Below are positions 1 through 7,004 of a stretch of 15,215 nt of DNA, piece by piece; the stretch's first letter is position 1, and the number at the start of each line of letters is the position of its first letter. The notes under the pieces were generated by a model. It had not been told where the DNA came from. It saw only the letters and a program-made list of their open reading frames with translations, and did no database searches. Source of the stretch: Rhodoferax sp. (GTDB lineage: Bacteria; Pseudomonadota; Gammaproteobacteria; Burkholderiales; Burkholderiaceae_C); assembly GCA_030683195.1 (NCBI GenBank), contig JAUXQA010000349.1:1-15215 (forward strand). Direction: 5' to 3'. Both the position numbers and the translations under genes were made by a program.

Positions 1-1
1 C

Positions 2-778
2 GCGGTGATTGATTCCGCTGCGCACCTGGATGCGGTACCCGACGACCTGTTCCCCGGCATCCTGAAAACCGCCCGCATGGGCTACGACGGCAAGGGCCAG
101 GTGCGGGTGAAGACCCGTGCCGAGTTGGCTGCCGCCTGGGCTGGGCTCAAAGGTGTGACCTGTGTGCTGGAGAAAATGCTGCCGCTCAAGGCAGAGTGTT
201 CGGTGATCGTGGCGCGCGGCTGGGACGGCACCTGTGTCAACCTGCCGGTGCAGCTCAATCTGCACCGCGAGGGGATATTGGCTGTGACCGAGGCTTATGA
301 AGGAAATATGCCTCTAGCCGCCGCATTAAAAGCCGTGGAAGCTACCAAAGCCATAGCAGAAGAACTGCAGTACGTGGGCGTGCTGTGCGTGGAATTCTTT
401 GTGCTGGCCGATGACTCGCTGGTGGTCAACGAGATGGCGCCGCGCCCGCACAACAGCGGCCATTACAGCCTCGACGCATGTGACCTCTCGCAGTTTGACC
501 TGCAGGTGCGCACCCTGGCCGGCCTTCCCCTGGTGCAGCCGCGCCAGCACAGCCCGGCCATCATGCTCAATTTGCTGGGGGATTTGTGGGTGGATGGCAA
601 GACCCCGCCTTGGCACCAGGTGCTGGCGCTGCCCGGCGCGCACCTGCATTTGTACGGCAAGCTCCAGGCCAGCAAGGGCCGCAAGATGGGCCATCTGACC
701 TTCACTGGCGCCACCGTCAATGAGGTGCGCGCCAACGCGCTGGCGGCAGCCGCCATGTTGGGCATTGAGGCGTTTTGA
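2..778 (+). CDS. purK: 5-(carboxyamino)imidazole ribonucleotide synthase, 5'-truncated by window edge
   Basis: This is the C-terminal two thirds of PurK, the ATP-grasp enzyme that converts AIR and bicarbonate to N5-CAIR in cytosolic purine synthesis. The frame is open to the left edge, so the GTG at 5 is only an internal Val; about 258 residues are present of the roughly 380-400 usual for the family. Visible family motifs are GYDGKGQ (ATP-grasp loop), the AECSVIVAR strand, CVEFFV, the signature NEMAPRPHNSGHYS, and NLLGDLW near the end. The stop at 776-778 lies 8 bp before the ATG of the next gene, so the two are probably co-transcribed. Bases 310-359 match, in reverse orientation, a dispersed repeat found twice more in this window, although the encoded helix still looks like normal PurK. 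Identification is very secure. Confidence 0.96.
   Translation, partial: AVIDSAAHLDAVPDDLFPGILKTARMGYDGKGQVRVKTRAELAAAWAGLKGVTCVLEKMLPLKAECSVIVARGWDGTCVNLPVQLNLHREGILAVTEAYEGNMPLAAALKAVEATKAIAEELQYVGVLCVEFFVLADDSLVVNEMAPRPHNSGHYSLDACDLSQFDLQVRTLAGLPLVQPRQHSPAIMLNLLGDLWVDGKTPPWHQVLALPGAHLHLYGKLQASKGRKMGHLTFTGATVNEVRANALAAAAMLGIEAF
310..359 (-). repeat. Possible copy 1 of a ~50-bp dispersed repeat, inside purK
   Basis: Read on the minus strand, this stretch aligns without gaps to the copy at 10413-10462 at about 31 of 50 positions. The matches include TGCTAT at the start, TAGCT at the same spacing, and an 11-base identical run CGGCTAGAGGC at the end. It encodes PurK residues around MPLAAALKAVEATKAIA, a helix expected in the family anyway. 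It may therefore be a chance resemblance, or a repeat that overwrote native sequence. Confidence 0.45.
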
Positions 779-786
779 GCGCGTCC

Positions 787-1866
787 ATGATTCTGGATGG
801 CCGGGCACCCGGGGCCATTGCCCGCGCCGCGCAGGCCATCCGAGCCGGCGAGTTGCTGGGCCTGCCCACCGAAACGGTGTACGGCCTGGCGGCCGATGCG
901 GACAACGCGCAGGCCATTGCCAAAATTTTCAGTGCCAAAGGCCGGCCCTCGGATCACCCGCTGATTGTTCATGTGCTCAATGAGGCCAGCGTGGCGCATT
1001 TTGCCCAAGCGGTGCCCGACTTTGCCCATGCTCTCATGCAGGCCTTCTGGCCAGGCCCGCTGACCCTGATCTTGCCGCGCCGCGCCGGTGTGGCCGCCGC
1101 AGCAGCAGGGGGCCAGAACTCAATCGGACTGCGCTGCCCCTCGCATCCGGTGGCCCAGGCGCTGCTGCTGGCTTGCCAGGCGACGGTGGACGACGCCGGC
1201 CAGCCCCTGGTGCCGGTCTGGGGTGTGGCGGCGCCCAGTGCCAACCAGTTTGGACGGGTCAGCCCCACCACCGCAGCCCATGTGCAGGGCGAGTTTGGGG
1301 CGGATTTGCTGATACTGGACGGTGGCCCCTGCGAGGTGGGCATTGAGTCCACCATCATCGACTGCACGCGCGGCGTGCCCGTGCTGTTGCGCCCGGGCGC
1401 GATTACGGTGGAGCAGGTACAACGCGTGTGCGGGCTGACCGTGCGCCTGCCCGGCGAGATGCTGGCTCCCGATGCCCCTGCACCGCGTGCCTCGGGCACC
1501 CTGGAGTCGCATTACGCCCCTAGCGCCAAAGTGCGTTTGATGGACGCGCCGGCCTTGCAGCAGGCGCTGGACGTGCTGGGCAGCGAGCTGGATAAAACGA
1601 CAAGTCAGGCCAGCACAGTAGGCGCGGGGCAGTCCCTGAGCGGCCCCCGCATCGCGGTGTACGCACGCACCCCGATCAGGTCCCGCTCGGCCCAGGTCTT
1701 GATTTGGCGCATGCCTATGGATGCCGCCGCCACTGCCCAGCAGCTCTTTGCCGTGCTGCGCGAGCTCGATGCGCAAGGCGTCCAGCTGATCTGGATCGAG
1801 ACCCTGCCTGACACTCCTGAGTGGGACGGCGTGCGCGACCGGCTGCAGCGGGCGTCAGCCGCCTGA
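787..1866 (+). CDS. L-threonylcarbamoyladenylate synthase, Sua5/YciO/YrdC family (long form)
   Basis: This cytosolic enzyme makes threonylcarbamoyl-AMP from threonine, bicarbonate and ATP, the first step of tRNA t6A37 synthesis. The YrdC domain covers about residues 1-210: LPTETVYGL at 26-34, the KGR motif at 51-53, the HPL turn at 57-59, SAN at 151-153, and ESTIID then LLRPG near 187-204. A shorter C-terminal Sua5 domain follows, entered through the SHYAP motif at 241-245, which makes the protein (359 aa) the long Sua5 type rather than the short TsaC. The start chosen is ATG 787, because MILDG is the usual Burkholderiales N-terminus. A TTG at 775 that overlaps the purK stop would add four residues. 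There is no strong Shine-Dalgarno sequence, so translation may be coupled to purK. It acts upstream of TsaB, encoded at 9031. Confidence 0.93.
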   Translation: MILDGRAPGAIARAAQAIRAGELLGLPTETVYGLAADADNAQAIAKIFSAKGRPSDHPLIVHVLNEASVAHFAQAVPDFAHALMQAFWPGPLTLILPRRAGVAAAAAGGQNSIGLRCPSHPVAQALLLACQATVDDAGQPLVPVWGVAAPSANQFGRVSPTTAAHVQGEFGADLLILDGGPCEVGIESTIIDCTRGVPVLLRPGAITVEQVQRVCGLTVRLPGEMLAPDAPAPRASGTLESHYAPSAKVRLMDAPALQQALDVLGSELDKTTSQASTVGAGQSLSGPRIAVYARTPIRSRSAQVLIWRMPMDAAATAQQLFAVLRELDAQGVQLIWIETLPDTPEWDGVRDRLQRASAA

Positions 1867-1891
1867 GCCGGCGGGCAAGGAACGGGAGCGC

Positions 1892-2070
1892 GTGGCGTCT
1901 CCTGAGCGCCACGCGGCTCTGGCCACCATGGACGCCGACCTGAAAGCCAAGCTGGCCGAAAACGGCATGGAAGTCGCCATCAGCACACCAGATGAGTTGA
2001 AGCGGCTGGTCACCCAGGACATCAAGGTGCAGCCGAACTGCTCAAAGCCAGTGGACTGGTGCCACAGTAA
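1892..2070 (+). pseudogene. C-terminal remnant of a Bug/TctC-type periplasmic solute-binding protein, frameshifted
   Basis: Frame 2 reads DLKAKLAENGMEV...STPDELKRLVTQDIK, the usual C-terminal helix pattern of Bug/TctC receptors (tripartite tricarboxylate transporter binding proteins). The match breaks at about 2031. One frame over, 2032-2070 reads AELLKASGLVPQ followed by TAA, the classic end of this family. A single-base deletion near 2031 therefore disrupts the reading frame. The N-terminal ~270 residues, signal peptide and ligand domain are absent, and the sequence upstream runs straight into the Sua5 gene. It is a decayed gene end and probably not functional. Assignment rests on recalled family pattern, not on a search. 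Confidence 0.6.
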
Positions 2071-2263
2071 GGCTGGCAGGTGGCGAAATTTGCTGTTTAA
2101 TGCGTAGCTTCTTGCGCCACTCGGTCGCATCACGCACCTGTATGATCGCTTTCTCACCCTTGCCAGGGCCTGCCATGCCACCGCTTCCGCGATCCACGCA
2201 CCTTGTGCGGCGAGTTGACCGCCGCTAACACCAAACTGTCTTCAACCTCCTGGGCTACCCACC
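2071..2263. other. Gene-free stretch downstream of the Bug remnant
   Basis: No convincing gene is present. A 44-codon minus-strand frame (2176 down to 2042, beginning MAGPGKGEKAIIQVRDATEW) looks protein-like in composition but matches no family I recognise, and it overlaps the pseudogene. It could be a leftover of another decayed gene. No clear promoter or terminator is visible before the gene at 2264, whose upstream lacks a purine-rich Shine-Dalgarno sequence. Confidence 0.4.
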
Positions 2264-2638
2264 ATGCCTGTTTTTATTTCCTTTGAAGACCCTCGCCTTG
2301 CGGTCATACGCGCCAGTGGTGTGTTGCTGCGTACCGAGGCTGACGCAGCCAAGCACGTGATACATGACCACATGCAGCAAAACGGCAGTGTCAGTGCGCT
2401 GATCCTTATCGAAGAAAGTTTTTCCAACTGGGAGGCCTTTGTCAGTTGGGAAGATATCGAAGTGGACGCTTATTTGCAGCAAAACGTGCGGCGTTTGGCC
2501 TTGGTGGGCGACTTGAGGTGGCGCGATACGGTTTTGCTGTTTTTCCTGAGCGCCGTGGCGAAGTTCCAAATCGAGTATTTCAAGCCAGAACAGGAAGACT
2601 TTGCCCGCGCTTGGTTAGCGTTTGACCTGCCGGATTAA
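2264..2638 (+). CDS. SpoIIAA-like (STAS/SEC14-type) domain protein
   Basis: The 124-residue cytosolic protein has the pattern of the SpoIIAA-like family (PF11964). There is an N-terminal beta hairpin with G19, a helix ending before a hydrophobic strand (SALILIEESF at about 43-52), the W-x(n)-D central segment, a strand-turn RRLALVGDLRW, and a C-terminal helix with YF...A.AWL. Family members are small single-domain proteins of mostly unknown role, often linked to membrane or lipid binding by fold analogy. The start ATG 2264 is the only sensible one. It stands alone on its strand between the Bug remnant and a gene-free region, so context gives no functional clue. Codon composition is slightly more AT-rich than the flanking genes. 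Confidence 0.75.
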   Translation: MPVFISFEDPRLAVIRASGVLLRTEADAAKHVIHDHMQQNGSVSALILIEESFSNWEAFVSWEDIEVDAYLQQNVRRLALVGDLRWRDTVLLFFLSAVAKFQIEYFKPEQEDFARAWLAFDLPD

Positions 2639-2960
2639 AACATTGGCAGGCCGAGCGGTGCCTGGGCTGCGTATTCCGGTGAACGTGAACGCCGATTCCG
2701 TTTGTTGGATGAGCCCGACGGTGACGACGATTCAAACCATCATTGCAATGGCGCGTTGCCCAGTGCGGGCGTTTTTCGGGCCTCAATCAGCCGTGTTGTG
2801 CTGATTTTGGCCGCGCCCAGCCACAGCACCCATTGCGCACTGATGAGCTGGTGTGCACGCATTTAATAAATAGCAGGCATCACAAGTCCGAAAATGACGC
2901 AAGCCACCCGCTTGACGGCTTCAAAATGAGTCTTGTCAATTCGTAGAAAATAAAAACGGC
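2639..2960. other. Gene-free region with a possible insertion-sequence scar
   Basis: No reading frame here looks like a known protein. The region contains one copy of a motif resembling the multiple terminal repeats of IS21-family elements (2674-2700) and an unsupported 40-codon minus-strand frame (2862-2740). A TTGACG at 2912-2917 could be a -35 box for the MFS gene, but no good -10 follows at 17 bp. The last 25 bases before the ATG at 2961 are A-rich and lack a clear Shine-Dalgarno sequence. Confidence 0.45.
2674..2700. repeat. Possible IS21-family terminal-repeat remnant
   Basis: The stretch TTCCGGTGAACGTGAACGCC followed by GATTCCG resembles the tandem end repeats of IS21-like elements as I recall them (units of the form ATTCCGGTGAWCGTGAAC). 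Only one unit is present, and no istA or istB sequence is visible nearby. If real, it is a scar left by deletion of the element. Confidence 0.3.
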
Positions 2961-4181
2961 ATGTCATCAGGTCTTCCACCGCATTTCCGCTTCCTTGCAG
3001 GCGCCAATCTCGCCGCCCAATCGGCGGAACAGCTAAGTCTGGCTGCTGTGCCGCTGGTCGCCGTCCTGGCTTTGAACGCGGGGCCTGGGGAGATTGGCTT
3101 TTTAGCCGCCATTCAAACGCTTCCTTTTCTGTTGCTGTCGATCCCCTTGGGGCTGCTGGCTGACCGCATGTCGCGCCGCAAGCTGATGGTGGGGGCCGAA
3201 GTGTTGCGCGCGCTCTCCCTGTTTGGTCTGCTCGCAGCCCTGCTTTTTGACCAGCTTTCCATTAATTTGCTGGCCTTGCTCGGGTTCCTTGGTGCCGTGG
3301 GGACAGTGGGCTTCAGCGTCACTGCGCCCGCTTTGGTGCCCGCGCTGGTGCCGCGTGACGCGCTGGCTCAAGCCAATGGCCGTCTGGAGTTGTCCCGCAG
3401 CACCGCGTTTGCTGCGGGCCCTGCGGTGGCCGGCGCGCTGGTGGCGTGGGCGGGTGCTTCGGCGGCGTTTGTGCTGGCGGCCATTCTGTCTGCCGCAGCC
3501 GTGGTGTTGTTGCTCAAGCTGAGTGAGCCAAAACGCACACCTTCCGCCCAGCGCCACCCCCTGCTTGAGCTTCAGGATGGTGCGCGCCTGGTCTGGCATA
3601 GCCCGTTGTTGAAGCCTATTCTTTTGACATCGGTGGCGTGGAATATCTCCTGGTTTGTCTTGCAGGCCACCTACATCCCCTATGCCATCCGGGCACTGGG
3701 GCTGAGCGCCAGCGTGGTGGGCGTCACCTTGGCCAGTTACGGCGTTGGCATGATGGTGGGCTCGCTCCTGGCGCCGCGCATCGTGGCGGCACTGCCCTTT
3801 GGCAGAGCCATCCAGGTGGGGCCGGCTTTTTCGGTTTTGGCGGCGTTGGCGATGGTGATGACCTTGGTGTTTCCCACCGCCGCCATGGCCGCGACGGCCT
3901 TCTTTTTGTTTGGTGTCGGCCCGATTGTCTGGACCATCACCTCGATCACGCTGCGGCAAACCGTCACCCCCGGTGCCATGCTGGGCCGGGTATCCGCCTT
4001 GTTTTTAACGGTCAGCATGGGAGCACGCCCGCTGGGCGCGGCGCTGGGCGGCTTTGTTGGCTCGGCGTGGGGTGAGCCCGCTTGTCTGGTGCTGGCCCTT
4101 GCCGGATTTGTGGTTCAAGCCTGGATTATTTTTCAATCCAAAGTGAGCCATTTGCAGCAGTTGCCGCCGGTCACGGATTGA
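2961..4181 (+). CDS. MFS transporter, probable exporter (EntS/MFS_3-like)
   Basis: This 406-residue inner-membrane protein has 12 predicted hydrophobic segments and a cytoplasmic loop at about residues 190-210 between the two halves. The MFS motif A appears after helix 2 as GLLADRMSRRK (about residues 64-74). The TM4-5 region contains the NGRLELSRSTAFAAGPAVAGAL stretch typical of the MFS_3/EntS group, which exports siderophores or drugs. The substrate cannot be read from sequence. Start ATG 2961 gives a short polar N-terminus (SSGLPPHFRFL) before helix 1. The stop is 6 bp from the end of the converging minus-strand PQ-loop gene. It has no regulator next to it and appears to be a single-gene unit. 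Confidence 0.88.
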   Translation: MSSGLPPHFRFLAGANLAAQSAEQLSLAAVPLVAVLALNAGPGEIGFLAAIQTLPFLLLSIPLGLLADRMSRRKLMVGAEVLRALSLFGLLAALLFDQLSINLLALLGFLGAVGTVGFSVTAPALVPALVPRDALAQANGRLELSRSTAFAAGPAVAGALVAWAGASAAFVLAAILSAAAVVLLLKLSEPKRTPSAQRHPLLELQDGARLVWHSPLLKPILLTSVAWNISWFVLQATYIPYAIRALGLSASVVGVTLASYGVGMMVGSLLAPRIVAALPFGRAIQVGPAFSVLAALAMVMTLVFPTAAMAATAFFLFGVGPIVWTITSITLRQTVTPGAMLGRVSALFLTVSMGARPLGAALGGFVGSAWGEPACLVLALAGFVVQAWIIFQSKVSHLQQLPPVTD

Positions 4182-4187
4182 CAGCGC

Positions 4188-4442
4188 TCACCGGTAGCGC
4201 AGCTTCATCGCCAAAATGGTCGCCGCCAGAGCCAGCGTGATGCAGTTGGCAATGACGATGGGCCAGGCGCTCAGCAGCAGGCCGTAGACCAGCCAGCAGG
4301 CCACGCCCACGGTGAACACGCTGTACATGCCCAGCGAGATGCCGCGCACGTCACGGGTTCTGAAGGTGTGCCAGGCTTGGGGGACAAAGGAGGCGGTCGT
4401 GAGGATGGCGGCCAGGGTGCCGATGATGTCGATCAGTTGCAT
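4188..4442 (-). CDS. SemiSWEET-like PQ-loop protein (three-helix sugar transporter family)
   Basis: The 84-residue protein has three hydrophobic helices (about 4-22, 36-57, 60-80). A PQ motif at residues 21-22 closes helix 1, followed by the loop WHTFRTRDVRGIS, the hallmark of bacterial SemiSWEETs, which work as dimers to carry sugars across the inner membrane. The start was set at 4442 rather than the longer frame opening at 4505. The longer form would overlap the dacB coding end and would add non-conserved residues, whereas 4442 lies 4 bp after the dacB stop, as expected for an operon. The substrate is unknown. It is probably transcribed with dacB from the promoter near 5940; no functional link with peptidoglycan is evident. 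Confidence 0.85.
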   Translation of the reverse strand: MQLIDIIGTLAAILTTASFVPQAWHTFRTRDVRGISLGMYSVFTVGVACWLVYGLLLSAWPIVIANCITLALAATILAMKLRYR

Positions 4443-4446
4443 GGCA

Positions 4447-5931
4447 TCAATCCCGTACGGTCCAGTCCACCAGGGCATCAAAGGCCGGGCGCACGGCGTT
4501 GGCATTTGGGTGGTTGGCGATGGCTACCAGCACATAGCGCTTGCCGCTCGTGCCGTGCACGTAGCCGGCAAGGGCTGTAACGTCGCGCAGGCTGCCGGGT
4601 TTGAGGTGGGCGCTGCCTTGAGCTACCGCCTTGCTGCGTCGCAGCGTGCCGTCTACCCCGGCAATCGGCAGGGATGACATCAGCTCCGGCATCAGCGGGG
4701 AGCGGTAAGCAATCTGCAGCATGCGGGCCAGGGCCTGCGCGCTGATGCGCTCGCTGCGCGACAGGCCCGAGCCGTTGTCCACGGTGGGCGCGTCATCCGG
4801 GCTGATGCGCTCTTTCCACCAGCGGTTGACCACAGCGCGGGAGGCCTCGCGCGAGGCGGGCAGCGCGCTGGTTTGCGTGGCTGCCGTCCCATTCGCGGTG
4901 TTGTTGGCCGCACGGGCAGGCAGGCTCAAGCTGAGGAAAAGTTGCTGCGCCATCACGTTGTTGCTGAATTTGTTGATGTCGCGAATGACTTCGGCCAGCG
5001 AGGGCGAACTCATCTCGAACGCAGGCGCCAGCGCCGTGCTTGAGGCAGGGACGCCCGCGCGCACCTTGCCAACCAATTGCCCGCCCATGGCGCGCCACAA
5101 GCCCTCCACGGCGCGCAGGCTATAGCTTGCAGGGTCGGCATACGCCACGGGCCAGACCTTCTCGAAACACGACAACGGGTAGTTGCCACCAAAGCGGATG
5201 CGTGTGAGGTCCGAGAAGTCGGCCTTCAGCGTGGCGCGGTAGTCGCCGCAGGCCCCGTTACCACCATTGCCGCCGTTCGTTCCGGGTGAGAGAGGCACCG
5301 TGGTCTGCATCTGCACGCCGGCCAGTGGCGGCTCGTAGTGCACCTGGGCGATGTTGGCGGTGCGGTCCGGCACAAAGGTCATGACCACCGATTTGAAGTT
5401 GAGCAGCAGCGCGTCCGGCGTGGCGTTGTAGGGGCGCAGCGGTTCGCCGTCAAAGCTGGCCGGGTCGGCCTCCAGCGTCTCAAAGGCACTGCGGTCGAGG
5501 ACGATGTCACCGGCAATTTTTTCAATACCCAGCCCTTGCACCCGGCGCAGCAGCAGCCACAGCCGTTCGGCCACCAGCTTGGGGTCGCCCTGGCCTTTGA
5601 TGACGAGGTTGCCAAACAAGGTGCCCTCGCGCACGGCACCTTCAACAAAGACCGAAGTTGGCCAGGTGTAGGCCGGGCCGAGCAGGTCCAGCCCGGCGTA
5701 GGTGGTGACCAGTTTCATGACCGAGGCCGGATTGACCTGCACCTGCGTACGGTGGCTCAGGCGTGGGGTTCCTCCCTTGCCTTCGGCGTCCACCACCAGC
5801 AGAGTGACTGCGTCCAGCGGCACCTTGGCGCGCTCTAGCGCGGCAGCCACGTCAGGGGGGATTTTTTGGGCCAGCGCGGCACCACACACCAGGGCGGCCA
5901 GGGCCGCCAACAGACATTTTTGTAAAGACAT
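4447..5931 (-). CDS. dacB: D-alanyl-D-alanine carboxypeptidase/endopeptidase (PBP4, class C low-molecular-mass PBP)
   Basis: This periplasmic serine peptidase trims or cleaves peptidoglycan cross-links. Residues 1-21 form a signal peptide (MSLQKCLLAALAALVCGAALA). The nucleophile motif SxxK is S70-V-M-K73. The large insertion domain typical of PBP4 follows, then SNN at 323-325 and VDNGSGLSR at 384-392. The third active-site motif, normally KTG, reads K444-P445-G446, still followed by the conserved SLRDV.ALAGYV. The codon is CCC (plus-strand 4597-4599), one base from ACC (Thr). Length (494 aa) is normal. The start ATG 5929-5931 sits inside a 17-bp inverted repeat shared with the divergent eamA gene, with a GATAAT box only 6 nt upstream, which suggests a leaderless mRNA. 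The SemiSWEET gene follows after 4 bp. Confidence 0.94.
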   Translation of the reverse strand: MSLQKCLLAALAALVCGAALAQKIPPDVAAALERAKVPLDAVTLLVVDAEGKGGTPRLSHRTQVQVNPASVMKLVTTYAGLDLLGPAYTWPTSVFVEGAVREGTLFGNLVIKGQGDPKLVAERLWLLLRRVQGLGIEKIAGDIVLDRSAFETLEADPASFDGEPLRPYNATPDALLLNFKSVVMTFVPDRTANIAQVHYEPPLAGVQMQTTVPLSPGTNGGNGGNGACGDYRATLKADFSDLTRIRFGGNYPLSCFEKVWPVAYADPASYSLRAVEGLWRAMGGQLVGKVRAGVPASSTALAPAFEMSSPSLAEVIRDINKFSNNVMAQQLFLSLSLPARAANNTANGTAATQTSALPASREASRAVVNRWWKERISPDDAPTVDNGSGLSRSERISAQALARMLQIAYRSPLMPELMSSLPIAGVDGTLRRSKAVAQGSAHLKPGSLRDVTALAGYVHGTSGKRYVLVAIANHPNANAVRPAFDALVDWTVRD

Positions 5932-6005
5932 GCCCCGATTATCCGGCCCAAGTTGTCGCTCCTGGCGCCTGCTGGTGGCACCGGGCCACGGATAATCGGG
6001 GCATG
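5929..6005. promoter_or_regulatory. Divergent promoter region with perfect 17-bp inverted repeat carrying both start codons
   Basis: The left arm, CATGCCCCGATTATCCG at 5929-5945, is the exact reverse complement of the right arm at 5989-6005. The outermost three bases of each arm are the start codons of dacB (minus) and the EamA gene (plus). Each arm carries a GATAAT -10-like box (5938-5943 minus; 5991-5996 plus) that ends 6 nt before the ATG, so transcription would start at or very near the A of each start codon. No good -35 hexamer is found at 16-18 bp in either direction. The arrangement could be an inverted duplication of a promoter or a two-sided operator. Confidence 0.7.
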
Positions 6006-7004
6006 CAAGTTTCTTCTCCTCACCCTTTGCGCCATCTGTCGCCGCGCACTGTGGGTTTGATCGCCGCAGTGGTTACCGTCCTGATCTGGACGGCCTTCAT
6101 CGTGATCGCCCGCGCGTCGGCCGACCCGGCGCGTGGCGGCACGCTGTCTCCGTTTGACATCGGGTTCAGCCGCATCGTGGGCGCCAGCCTGGTGCTCTTG
6201 CCGTGGGGCTGGTGGCTTGTGCGCCGTGACCGGCTCGCGGGCACGGGGCAGTCGTCGATTTTTGGGTTGTCGCCGCTGTCCTTGCGGGTCACGGCCACGG
6301 TGGGTTTTTTTGGCGGGCTCCTTTACGCGCTGCTGGCCTACACCGGCTTTGTGTTTGCGCCAGCGGCACATGCCTCGGTGCTGATGCCGGGCAGCCTGCC
6401 GCTGTGGACGGCCTTGCTGGCTGCGGTGATTTTGCGCGACCACATCACGCCGATGCGCGCCCTGGGCCTGGGGCTGATCGTGCTGGGCGATGTGATGGTG
6501 GGTGGCGCCAGTTTGTTGCGTGCCTTTGAGGGCGGCGATGTCTGGAAGGGCGACCTGCTGTTCATGACTGCAGCGTTTTGCTGGGCTACCTATAGCGTGC
6601 TGGCGCGCAAGCACCGGCTTGATGCGGTGCGCGCCACCATCGCCATCACGGCTTTTGCCTTTGTCACCTATGTGCCTGCCTATCTGGTGCTGAACGGGCT
6701 GGGCGTCACGGCGGGGCGTTTCTTCACGGCGCCGCTGGGCGAGGTGCTGTTTCAGGTGGGGTTTCAGGGCTGGGGGTCGGTGGTGATCTCGGGTATTTCG
6801 TTTACCAAGATGGTCCAGCACTTTGGCCCGGTGCGCACCACCATGATCACGGCGCTGGTGCCCGGCCTTTCGGCTTTTGGCGCTGTGGTGTTTTTGGGTG
6901 AGCCCCTCAACTGGAACCTGGCTGCCGGGCTGGCCCTGGTCACGCTGGGCATCTTGTTTGGGGTGCGGGCGGCGGCGCCTGGTGCTATTAAATTTAAGTC
7001 TTAA
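6003..7004 (+). CDS. EamA/DMT-superfamily transporter
   Basis: The 333-residue inner-membrane protein has ten hydrophobic helices arranged as two EamA repeats (about residues 15-160 and 180-325). Family signs include the TVLIWTAFIVIARAS first helix and FAPAAHASVLMPGSLPLWTALLAAVILRD in the first repeat. In the second repeat they are TMITALVPGLSAFGAVVFLGEPLNWNLAAGLALVTLGI, the usual end of EamA domains. Members move small metabolites such as amino acids or nucleosides, often outward; the substrate here is not readable. Start ATG 6003 lies 6 nt after a GATAAT box, so the mRNA is probably leaderless. Its last residues (GAIKFKS) and stop codon lie within a dispersed-repeat copy, which may have altered the original C-terminus. 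The diguanylate cyclase gene begins 11 bp later. Confidence 0.87.
   Translation: MQVSSPHPLRHLSPRTVGLIAAVVTVLIWTAFIVIARASADPARGGTLSPFDIGFSRIVGASLVLLPWGWWLVRRDRLAGTGQSSIFGLSPLSLRVTATVGFFGGLLYALLAYTGFVFAPAAHASVLMPGSLPLWTALLAAVILRDHITPMRALGLGLIVLGDVMVGGASLLRAFEGGDVWKGDLLFMTAAFCWATYSVLARKHRLDAVRATIAITAFAFVTYVPAYLVLNGLGVTAGRFFTAPLGEVLFQVGFQGWGSVVISGISFTKMVQHFGPVRTTMITALVPGLSAFGAVVFLGEPLNWNLAAGLALVTLGILFGVRAAAPGAIKFKS

Noticed and set aside
2740..2862. 40-codon minus-strand frame in the gene-free region
   Set aside because: Short, no ribosome-binding site, no recognisable pattern.
3102..3959. 285-codon minus-strand open frame
   Set aside because: It lies wholly opposite the MFS gene, is rich in His/Gln/Arg/Gly and has no membrane or domain pattern: an antisense shadow of GC-rich coding sequence.
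4184..4200. Small inverted repeat GCGCT...AGCGC at the MFS/PQ-loop gene junction
   Set aside because: Stem of only 5 bp, no T-run on either side; not enough to call a bidirectional terminator.
4443..4505. Longer start for the PQ-loop protein
   Set aside because: It would overlap the conserved end of dacB and add residues absent from the SemiSWEET family; ATG 4442 is better.
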